Position numbers and translations under genes: made by a program. The notes beneath the pieces were generated by a model. It made no database searches and was not told the origin of the DNA. It saw only the letters and a program-made list of their open reading frames with translations. A DNA stretch of 5,120 nucleotides from Gemmatimonadales bacterium (GTDB lineage: Bacteria > Gemmatimonadota > Gemmatimonadetes > Gemmatimonadales > GWC2-71-9). This document shows, in pieces, positions 1 through 5,107 of the stretch (positions within the stretch are counted from its first letter, which is position 1; every line of letters begins with the position of its first letter). Location: NCBI GenBank assembly GCA_013813675.1, contig JACCRH010000373.1:1-5120 (forward strand). The letters run 5' to 3'.

Positions 1-2
1 AG

Positions 3-1385
3 CGTCGTGCGTTGGACGCGCTGGGTGAAAGCATGGCCCGGACCCGGACCTACGCGGAGCTGGAGACCGCCATGTTCGACCAGGGCGAGATCGTCTGGCG
101 CTACCTGAGCGGGCTCGATCCCGGCGCACGCCGGGAGTTCCAGCTCGCCGCGGACGTGGTGCGGTACTGGGAGGATCGCTGGCGGGCGGAGCTCGGCCCC
201 GAGGAGTCGCCGTTGGCCGATGGCGTGTCCCGCATTCAGCGCGAGATCCGTCTGGTCGCGGACAGCGTCTTTGACCTGTCCGACGGCGGCCGCCGAGCTG
301 AGGCGTTCGGGTTGGCGCAACGCGAGCTGAAAGGCCGGCTTCAGCCCGCGCTGACCCAGATGAATCGCGAAGTGTACCGCCGGGCGCGCGAGTCGAGTGT
401 CCGCGGAGCGTACACCAGACTGGAGGAGATCCTGGCCGGCGAGGGCACCACCCTGCTGGGCATCATCGCCCTCACCCTCGCTGGCGGGCTGTTCGCCTCC
501 TGGCTCATCTCCCGGGGGCTCGCCCGGCCCATCCGGGAGCTGACCGCAGCGATGGCGGTGGTGGGCTCGGGCCGGCTGGACCATCCGGTGCCCGCCAGCT
601 CCCGCGACGAGATCGGCGAGCTCGCCCGGGCCTTCGGCCGGATGACCGAGAGTCTCCGGCAGAACGTGGCGCAGCTCGAACGCACCCAGGCCCAACTGGT
701 CCAGTCGGAGAAGCTCGCCTCGATCGGCGAGATGGCCGCCGCGGTGGCGCACGGTCTTCGGAATCCGCTTGCCAGTCTCCGCGCCGCGGCCCAGTTGGTC
801 CGCCGGCACCCCGACTCGCCGTCCTCCCGGGAGCACCTCGACGCCATCGTCGAGGAGGTGGACCGGCTCGACCGCCGGATCAGCCACCTGCTCAGCTTCA
901 GCCGGCCGGCGCCCTACCATCCCATGCCGGAGCGGCTCGACCGGTTGGTCGAAAATCTGCTCCCCGCCTTCGCCGAGCCGCTCAGGGAGCGCAAGGTCGT
1001 GCTGCAGGTGGACCTGCCCGCCGATCTTCCGGAGGTGCGGGTGGACCCGATGCAGTTGGAGCAGGCGCTGATCGAGCTGGTCTCCAACGCGCTCGACGCG
1101 ATGCCGGCTGGCGGCCGGCTCCGGGTCGGCGCGCAGGCGGCGGACGGCGGTTCGGGCGGCGGCGAAGTCGTCGTCGAGGTGTCCGACACCGGCGTGGGCA
1201 TCCCAGCCGCCGTGCTTCCCTCGGTGTGCGAGCCGTTTTTTACCACCCGGCAGGAAGGCACCGGGCTCGGGCTCGCCATCGCCAAGCGCTACGTGGAACA
1301 GAACGGCGGGCGGCTGGAGATCGAGAGCGCCCCCGGCGTGGGCACCACGGTCCGGGTCCGGCTCCCACCGGCGGAGGCGCCATGA
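3..1385 (+). CDS. Sensor histidine kinase with HAMP domain, 5'-truncated by window edge
   Basis: Membrane histidine kinase, probable partner of the sigma-54 activator that follows. The frame is open to the window edge, so the true start and probably a first membrane segment lie outside; numbering here is from the TTG at 12. Residues 1-145 are mainly charged and helical, as expected of part of an extracytoplasmic helical sensor domain, but I do not recognise the family. One membrane helix is seen at about 146-167, then a HAMP linker at about 168-220. The dimerisation/phosphoacceptor helix holds AHGLRNPL with His247. The ATPase domain shows an N box (LVSNALDAM, Asn359), G1 (DTGVGIP, 392-398), F box (PFFTTR, 408-413) and G2 (GTGLGL, 416-421). 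The residue after the phospho-His is Gly rather than the usual Glu. The stop overlaps the next start (ATGA), so the two are surely co-translated. The signal sensed is unknown. Confidence 0.93.
   Translation, partial: RRALDALGESMARTRTYAELETAMFDQGEIVWRYLSGLDPGARREFQLAADVVRYWEDRWRAELGPEESPLADGVSRIQREIRLVADSVFDLSDGGRRAEAFGLAQRELKGRLQPALTQMNREVYRRARESSVRGAYTRLEEILAGEGTTLLGIIALTLAGGLFASWLISRGLARPIRELTAAMAVVGSGRLDHPVPASSRDEIGELARAFGRMTESLRQNVAQLERTQAQLVQSEKLASIGEMAAAVAHGLRNPLASLRAAAQLVRRHPDSPSSREHLDAIVEEVDRLDRRISHLLSFSRPAPYHPMPERLDRLVENLLPAFAEPLRERKVVLQVDLPADLPEVRVDPMQLEQALIELVSNALDAMPAGGRLRVGAQAADGGSGGGEVVVEVSDTGVGIPAAVLPSVCEPFFTTRQEGTGLGLAIAKRYVEQNGGRLEIESAPGVGTTVRVRLPPAEAP
1373..1377 (+). promoter_or_regulatory. 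Ribosome binding site of the response regulator
   Basis: GGAGG lies four bases before the ATG at 1382, inside the end of the kinase gene. It supports 1382 as the start rather than an upstream in-frame start at 1226, which would add about 52 residues of kinase gene read out of frame before the REC domain. Confidence 0.7.
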
Positions 1386-2752
1386 ATGGCACAGTGCTCA
1401 TCGTCGACGACGAGCGGACCCTGGCCCGAGCGGTGAAGGCGTTTCTGCTGGAGTCCGGGTACGAGGCCGAGATCGCGCCGGACGCGGAACAGGCGCTCGG
1501 CCTCTTGGAAACGCTCCGCCCCGACGTGGTCTTCTCCGACGTGCGGCTGCCCGGGATGGACGGCATCGAGCTGCTGCGCCGGATCCGAGAGTTCGACCCT
1601 TCGATCCCGGTCGTCATCATGACGGCCTACGGCACCATCGAAGGCGCGGTCGAGGCGGTAAAGCTGGGCGCCTTCGACTACCTCAAGAAGCCGGTGGACC
1701 TGGAGGAGCTGAAGCTGCTGGCGGACCGCGCCCGCGAGCACTTCCAGCTGCGGCAGGAGCTCTCCTATTACCGGCGCCGGGCGGCAGGGGACGTTCCCTT
1801 CGCCGGCGTGGTCGGCGAGTCGCCCTCCATGCGCGCCGTCCTGGACCAGGCCCGGCAGATCGCGGCGCTGGACGAGACTCCACCGGTCCTCATCATCGGG
1901 GAGACCGGCACCGGCAAGGGCCTGGTCGCCCGGACCATTCACGGCGGAAGCCGGCGCGCCTCCAAACCCTTCATCGAAGTGAACTGCACCGCGCTGCCCG
2001 CGACCTTGATGGAGGCGGAGTTGTTCGGCCACGAGCGGGGCGCCTTCACCGACGCGAAAGAGTCGCGGATGGGGCTGTTCGAGGCGGCGGAGGGCGGCTT
2101 TCTCCTGCTCGACGAAGTGGGCGACGTCGAGCTGTCGCTGCAGGGCAAGCTGCTCAAGGCGGTGGAGGACCGTACCGTGCGGCGGGTCGGGGGGATTCGC
2201 GACCGGAAGATCGACGTCCGCATCCTTGCCGCCACCAACCGCGACCTGGAGCGCGAGTCGCAGCGGGAGCGCTTTCGCCGCGACCTCTACTTCCGGCTGG
2301 CCGTGATTCTGCTGCGGCTCCCCCCGCTGCGGGAGCGGGGCCAGGACGTGCTCACCTTGGCGCAGCATTTTCTTCAGCGATTCAGCGCCAAGTATGCCAA
2401 GCCGGTCGAGCGGATCGATCCCCGTTCTCACGAGCTCCTGCTCGCCTACCCCTGGCCAGGAAACGTGCGGGAGCTGAGTCACGTGATCGAGCGGGCTGTG
2501 CTGTGGAGTCGGGGCCCGACGCTTCAGATCGAGCCCCTGTCGCTGGAGGTTCCTCCCGACAATTCGGCGGCGCTCGACGACTCGGCGCAACCGGCCTCGT
2601 CCCGGCCGGCCGGGATGGACCTGGAGCAGTGGGAGCGGTCGCTCATCGAGCAGGCCCTCCGCGAAGCCGACGGGAATCAGACGCGCGCGGCCCAGCACCT
2701 CGGCATTTCTCGGGATACCCTCCGGTACCGGCTCAAGAAGTACGGTCTGTAA
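1382..2752 (+). CDS. NtrC-family sigma-54-dependent response regulator (REC-AAA+-Fis HTH)
   Basis: Cytoplasmic transcription activator of 456 residues, the usual length for the NtrC class. The receiver domain (about 4-118) has the acidic pair Asp9/Asp10, phosphoacceptor Asp53 (FSDVRLPGMDG), Thr81 and Lys103. A linker leads to the AAA+ sigma-54 interaction domain (about 141-375), with Walker A GETGTGKG (173-180), a sigma-54 contact loop reading GAFTDA (220-225) instead of GAFTGA, Walker B LLLDE (241-245), the FRRDLYFRL arginine-finger region (298-306) and WPGNVREL (358-365). The C-terminal Fis-type helix-turn-helix is clear (about 422-456, DGNQTRAAQHLGISRDTLRYRL). It overlaps the kinase by 4 nt and precedes a pqqA promoter of sigma-54 type with dyads nearby, so the pqq operon is the obvious target, by inference. 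Orthologous named regulators cannot be assigned from sequence alone. Confidence 0.96.
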   Translation: MNGTVLIVDDERTLARAVKAFLLESGYEAEIAPDAEQALGLLETLRPDVVFSDVRLPGMDGIELLRRIREFDPSIPVVIMTAYGTIEGAVEAVKLGAFDYLKKPVDLEELKLLADRAREHFQLRQELSYYRRRAAGDVPFAGVVGESPSMRAVLDQARQIAALDETPPVLIIGETGTGKGLVARTIHGGSRRASKPFIEVNCTALPATLMEAELFGHERGAFTDAKESRMGLFEAAEGGFLLLDEVGDVELSLQGKLLKAVEDRTVRRVGGIRDRKIDVRILAATNRDLERESQRERFRRDLYFRLAVILLRLPPLRERGQDVLTLAQHFLQRFSAKYAKPVERIDPRSHELLLAYPWPGNVRELSHVIERAVLWSRGPTLQIEPLSLEVPPDNSAALDDSAQPASSRPAGMDLEQWERSLIEQALREADGNQTRAAQHLGISRDTLRYRLKKYGL

Positions 2753-2780
2753 CGATGAAGCGAAGCGGGTGGAGATCGGG

Positions 2781-2796
2781 TGGGTGACATCACCCA
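2781..2796. promoter_or_regulatory. Perfect 16-bp dyad, candidate upstream activator site
   Basis: TGGGTGA-CA-TCACCCA is a perfect inverted repeat with 7-bp arms and a 2-bp spacer. Its centre is about 143 bp upstream of the transcription start predicted from the -24/-12 element, a normal distance for a site bound by an NtrC-class activator. It starts 28 bp after the activator gene ends. The length and symmetry suit a Fis-type helix-turn-helix dimer. Assignment to the neighbouring activator is inference. Confidence 0.6.
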
Positions 2797-2808
2797 TCTA
2801 GCGCCATC

Positions 2809-2817
2809 TCACCCATC
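2809..2817. promoter_or_regulatory. Repeated half site TCACCCATC
   Basis: This 9-mer repeats exactly the right half and flank of the dyad (2790-2798), 19 bp further on. The matching left arm is largely absent (about 3 of 7 positions). The core CCATC also occurs at 2804, giving three copies at 2794, 2804 and 2813, about one helical turn apart, so they would lie on one face of the DNA. It may be a weaker second binding site that helps the activator oligomerise. Confidence 0.4.
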
Positions 2818-2831
2818 CGCGCGCGGTTTTT
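2817..2831 (+). terminator. Weak terminator-like element after the response regulator
   Basis: CCGCGCGCGG is a self-complementary 10-mer followed by five Ts, 65 bp after the activator stop. Only a 3-bp stem with a CGCG loop can form, so this is a poor intrinsic terminator. It is listed because it is the only candidate between the regulator gene and the pqqA promoter. Confidence 0.22.
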
Positions 2832-2905
2832 CAGTCCCCCGCCCTCTCACCGTACCGTTAAGTTCCCCAGTGACTTACCTCCGTTTCCAGGTCCACATGC
2901 CAGAG

Positions 2906-2921
2906 CGGCACGCCGTCTGCA
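2906..2921 (+). promoter_or_regulatory. Sigma-54 (-24/-12) promoter of the pqq operon
   Basis: The stretch reads cGGCACG-ccgt-cTGCA, against the sigma-54 consensus TGGCACG-N4-TTGCA. Ten of twelve defined positions match. The near-invariant GG (2907-2908) and GC (2919-2920) are present at exactly the required spacing. The predicted transcription start is near 2932, giving pqqA a leader of about 91 nt. A sigma-54 activator gene ends 150 bp upstream and candidate activator dyads lie in between. I saw no convincing sigma-70 type promoter in this gap. Confidence 0.72.
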
Positions 2922-2956
2922 TTAAACCGGGCAGCGTCGGGCCGAACGGCTCCGGC

Positions 2957-2972
2957 TGGGTGATGCCACCCA
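2957..2972. promoter_or_regulatory. Second copy of the dyad, inside the predicted pqqA leader
   Basis: TGGGTGA-TG-CCACCCA matches the upstream dyad in both arms except for one base (C for T at the start of the right arm), with the same 2-bp spacing. It lies at about +26 to +41 from the predicted start. The same factor could bind here, perhaps to limit transcription. In RNA it could form a 6-bp hairpin with an AUGC loop, so a role in the transcript is the alternative. Confidence 0.48.
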
Positions 2973-3011
2973 ACGCTATCCCGGGTCCCCAGGGCCCACC
3001 AACTCAATTCC

Positions 3012-3017
3012 GGAGGG
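3012..3017 (+). promoter_or_regulatory. Strong ribosome binding site of pqqA
   Basis: GGAGGG lies five bases before the ATG at 3023. It fixes the start of this very short gene and excludes longer in-frame readings through the promoter region. It is clearly stronger than anything in front of pqqB or pqqC, in line with a need for more precursor peptide than enzymes. Confidence 0.8.
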
Positions 3018-3022
3018 TGCTT

Positions 3023-3097
3023 ATGACGTGGACCAAGCCCGAGGCCGAGGTCGTGGCCGTCACGATGGAAGTCACCGCCTACGTCGCAACGCTCTAA
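3023..3097 (+). CDS. pqqA: PqqA, PQQ precursor peptide
   Basis: Ribosomally made 24-residue peptide whose Glu and Tyr side chains supply the whole PQQ skeleton. The sequence opens MTWTKPE and contains the diagnostic E-V-T-A-Y core, with Glu16 and Tyr20 in E-x3-Y spacing. In known systems PqqE joins the Glu gamma carbon to the Tyr ring at this position while PqqD holds the peptide; proteases then free the cross-linked pair. The length and the M-x-W-x-x-P start fit the family. It is the first gene of the operon, has a strong ribosome binding site and is followed by a terminator-like hairpin before pqqB, so it is probably transcribed in excess over the downstream genes. An in-frame reading starting at 2780 is rejected because it runs through the sigma-54 promoter. 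Confidence 0.95.
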   Translation: MTWTKPEAEVVAVTMEVTAYVATL

Positions 3098-3113
3098 AGG
3101 CGCTCTACCATCG

Positions 3114-3148
3114 GTAAGGGGCTCGCGAAAGCGGGCCCCTTACTTTTT
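3114..3148 (+). terminator. Terminator-like hairpin (attenuator) between pqqA and pqqB
   Basis: Positions 3114-3126 pair with 3131-3143: thirteen consecutive pairs, with one G-U wobble (3123/3134) and a GAAA tetraloop (3127-3130). TTTTT follows directly at 3144-3148. This has the form of an intrinsic terminator. It lies 16 nt after the pqqA stop and ends 4 nt before the pqqB start. Since pqqB-E need transcription, the likely role is partial termination or mRNA 3'-end protection, leaving a plentiful short pqqA transcript. Confidence 0.82.
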
Positions 3149-3152
3149 CCGG

Positions 3153-4061
3153 GTGCAAGTCATTCTCCTGGGAACCGCCGCGGGCGGCGGGTTTCCCCAA
3201 TGGAACTGCTGGTGTCCCACCTGCCGAGTCGCACGGAGCGACCCCGAGCGGGCGCGACACCGCAGCCAGTCCTCCGCGGCGGTCAGCGCCGACGGACGCC
3301 GCTGGTTCCTGCTCAACGCCTCGCCGGACGTCCACGCTCAAATCGCCAGGCTGCCCATCGGGAAGCCGGCCGGCATGCGCCAGGTCCCGGTCGAAGGCGT
3401 CGTCCTCACCGACGCGGAGCTCGACCACACCCTCGGTGTTCTACTGCTGCGGGAGGGACGCTATCTCCAGATCTACGCCACCCCTGCGGTCCGACGTATC
3501 GTGGAGCACGACTCGCGAATCCTGCCCGTCGCCCGGGCATTCGCGGAGGTGCGGCTGGCGAACCTTCCGGTCGGAGGCTCGACCCCGCTCTGCTACCACG
3601 ATGGAGGTCTCAGCGGCCTGACGGTCTCCTGCTTCACGGTGCCCGCGGGCCCGCCTCGGTTCGCCCGCGGCGATCACCCGGGACACACGGTCGGCCTGCT
3701 GATCAGTGACCAGGCGACCGGCGGGATCTGCGCCTTCGTACCCGGCTGTGGCGGGCTGGACGACACCCTGCTCGGATTCCTCGGTCAGGCCGAGCTGGTC
3801 CTCTTCGACGGTACCTTCTGGAAGGACGACGAGTTGATCGCCCTCGGCATCGGCGAGCGCACGGCTCGCCAGATGGACCATCTACCGGTCTCGGGCACGG
3901 ATGGAAGCCTGGAGCGCCTCGCCGCGCTGCGAAGCCGGCACCGGGTCTACACCCATATCAACAACACCAACCCGATGCTGATCGAGGATTCGCCCGAGCG
4001 CGCCCTGGTGGAGCGTCGGGGTCTGGCGGTCGGCGCCGACGGCATGCGATTCACTCTCTGA
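3153..4061 (+). CDS. pqqB: PqqB, PQQ biosynthesis metallo-beta-lactamase-fold protein
   Basis: A 302-residue protein, the normal family length. In the literature PqqB is a non-haem iron hydroxylase acting on the tyrosine part of the precursor; older work proposed a transport role. The start LLGTAAGGGFPQWNCWCPTC is the family signature, with the CxC-x2-C metal-type cysteines Cys19, Cys21 and Cys24. Asp91-His92 (LTDAELDHTLGVLLLREG), HPGHTVG (175-181), LFDGTFW (217-223), MDHLPVSG (241-248) and THINNTNPML (267-276) give the rest of the lactamase-like fold. The GTG at 3153 is chosen because the conserved strand begins at residue 2; no later in-frame start would keep it. No Shine-Dalgarno sequence is visible, since the T run of the preceding hairpin ends four bases upstream. 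A likely cytoplasmic enzyme with no signal peptide. Confidence 0.95.
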   Translation: MQVILLGTAAGGGFPQWNCWCPTCRVARSDPERARHRSQSSAAVSADGRRWFLLNASPDVHAQIARLPIGKPAGMRQVPVEGVVLTDAELDHTLGVLLLREGRYLQIYATPAVRRIVEHDSRILPVARAFAEVRLANLPVGGSTPLCYHDGGLSGLTVSCFTVPAGPPRFARGDHPGHTVGLLISDQATGGICAFVPGCGGLDDTLLGFLGQAELVLFDGTFWKDDELIALGIGERTARQMDHLPVSGTDGSLERLAALRSRHRVYTHINNTNPMLIEDSPERALVERRGLAVGADGMRFTL

Positions 4062-4081
4062 CCAGCGGCTACCTTGCACCC

Positions 4082-4105
4082 ATGACTGGAACGCTCGCAC
4101 CATGA
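4082..4105 (+). CDS. Possible seven-codon leader ORF overlapping the pqqC start
   Basis: ATG at 4082 opens a frame encoding MTGTLAP, and its TGA overlaps the pqqC ATG as ATGA. That geometry allows termination-reinitiation, which could explain how pqqC is translated without a clear ribosome binding site. There is no evident Shine-Dalgarno sequence before this ATG either. It may be chance; ORFs this short arise often. Confidence 0.2.
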   Translation: MTGTLAP

Positions 4106-4851
4106 CCGCGACCCTTTCCTCCTCCCGGCTCTCCGCGGCTCCTCGCCCGCCGATTCCCACGCTGGAGCGCCCGCTGTCGCCGGCCGCGCTGGAGGAGACG
4201 TTGCGCTCGTTCAGCGGGGCGTACTACGTGGAGCACCCCTTCCACCAGCTGATGTACGCGGGGCGGCTCTCCCCCCGCCAGTTTCAGGGGTGGGTGGCCA
4301 ACCGGCTGGCGTATCAGCGGGTGGTGCCCCGAAAAGACGCCGCCATCCTGTCCAACTGTCCCGATCCAGTGGTCCGGCGGGAGTGGATCCAGCGGATCGT
4401 GGACCACGACGGCACCGAGCCGGGCACCGGCGGCATCGAGCTGTGGATCCGGCTCGGCGTCTCGCTCGGAGTGCCTCGGGAGGAGATGGAGGACGAGCGG
4501 CACGTGCTCCCCGCGGCCCGGCTGATCTGCGAGTCGTACGTCACCTTCTGCCGGACCAAGCCGTGGGTGGAAGCGGTGGCCTCGTCACTCACCGAGCTCT
4601 TCGCACCGAGGATTCACCAGCAGCGGATCGAGGCGTTTCCCAAGCACTACCCCTGGATCCCGCCCGAGGCGCTGGACTACTTCAAGAGCCGGCTGGTTCA
4701 GGCCCCGCGCGACGTGCGCCACGGCCTCGCCATCGTGCAGCGGCATTGCACCACGGTGGACACCCAGCGCGGCGCGTTCCAGGCGCTCGCGTTCAAGCTG
4801 GAGATGCTGTGGGCCCTGATCGACACGATTCACCATGCGTATGCTGAGTAG
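4102..4851 (+). CDS. pqqC: PqqC, pyrroloquinoline-quinone synthase
   Basis: Cofactor-free oxidase of 249 residues that performs the last step, ring closure and oxidation of AHQQ to PQQ using O2. The all-helical family is recognised by HPFHQLM (45-51), QGWVANR (62-68), KDAAILSNCPD (78-88), DHDG (101-104), ERHVLP (132-137), SSLTELFAP (161-169), HYPWI (182-186) and FKLEMLW (231-237). Compared from memory with Klebsiella PqqC (offset 18), the active-site positions Arg50, His84, Tyr128, Glu147, His154, Tyr175, Arg179 and Lys214 correspond to Arg68, His102, Tyr146, Glu165, His172, Tyr193, Arg197 and Lys232 here. Klebsiella His24 aligns with Tyr42. The N-terminus carries a Pro/Ser-rich extension of about 20 residues. 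The C-terminal tail of enterobacterial PqqC is missing and the end overlaps pqqD by 17 nt. No clear ribosome binding site is seen. Confidence 0.95.
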   Translation: MTATLSSSRLSAAPRPPIPTLERPLSPAALEETLRSFSGAYYVEHPFHQLMYAGRLSPRQFQGWVANRLAYQRVVPRKDAAILSNCPDPVVRREWIQRIVDHDGTEPGTGGIELWIRLGVSLGVPREEMEDERHVLPAARLICESYVTFCRTKPWVEAVASSLTELFAPRIHQQRIEAFPKHYPWIPPEALDYFKSRLVQAPRDVRHGLAIVQRHCTTVDTQRGAFQALAFKLEMLWALIDTIHHAYAE

Positions 4852-5107
4852 CGAGGCGGTCCCATCGCTCTGGAGGCTCGCGCGCCTCGATTTCGACCCG
4901 GTGCGCAACCGTCCGGTGCTGCTCTATCCCGAGGGCGCCGTACTGCTGAACGACACCGGCAAGGCCATTCTCGAGCTGGTGGACGGACGCCGGACGATCG
5001 GAGAGATCGCCGGGATTCTCGGCGAGCGCTACCGAACCGACGTCACCGCCGACGTCGCCGAATACTTGTCCAACCTGGCGGAGAGGGAGTTGATCCGTGA
5101 CCACTGA
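4835..5107 (+). CDS. pqqD: PqqD, PqqA-binding peptide chaperone
   Basis: A 90-residue, full-length PqqD, the founding member of the RiPP recognition elements. It binds PqqA and delivers it to the radical-SAM enzyme PqqE. Family landmarks are the opening LWRLARLDFDPVRNRP (12-27), the VLLYPEGAVLLNDTG strand pair (28-42), the LVDGRRTIGEIAGIL helix (48-62) and the DVAEYLSNLAERELI C-terminal helix (73-87). It overlaps the end of pqqC by 17 nt. A second in-frame ATG at 4841 is an alternative start and would remove only two residues. There is no good ribosome binding site, so translation is probably coupled to pqqC. It is a stand-alone gene here, not fused to pqqC as in Methylobacterium. Confidence 0.94.
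   Translation: MRMLSSEAVPSLWRLARLDFDPVRNRPVLLYPEGAVLLNDTGKAILELVDGRRTIGEIAGILGERYRTDVTADVAEYLSNLAERELIRDH
5083..5089 (+). promoter_or_regulatory. Ribosome binding site of the probable pqqE
   Basis: GAGGGAG inside the end of pqqD lies seven bases before a GTG at 5097. It is the main evidence that a further gene starts before the window ends. Confidence 0.6.

Noticed and set aside
1226..1381. Longer N-terminus for the response regulator
   Set aside because: It would add an Arg-rich stretch that is the kinase gene read in another frame; the ATG at 1382 has a good ribosome binding site and begins the REC domain properly.
2781..2796. The dyad read as a terminator for the response regulator gene
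   Set aside because: No T run follows, the loop would be very short, and the same dyad recurs in the leader, which fits a protein-binding site better.
1289..2797. Long minus-strand open frame (about 500 codons) opposite the response regulator
   Set aside because: It mirrors the activator gene in GC-rich DNA, gives a low-complexity product with no known domain, and the + strand gene has every expected motif. Other antisense frames opposite the kinase and pqq genes fail for the same reason.
2780..3022. Upstream extension of the pqqA frame to a 105-residue protein
   Set aside because: The extension covers the dyad, the sigma-54 element and the leader, has no protein-like pattern, and pqqA has its own strong ribosome binding site at 3012.
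3200..3709. Alternative + strand frame inside pqqB starting at ATG 3200
   Set aside because: The product is Arg/Pro/Gly-rich with no domain, while the overlapping frame is an unmistakable PqqB.
4064..4078. TTGCA before pqqC as a second sigma-54 promoter
   Set aside because: The required GG twelve bases upstream of the GC at 4076 is absent (AG at 4064-4065).
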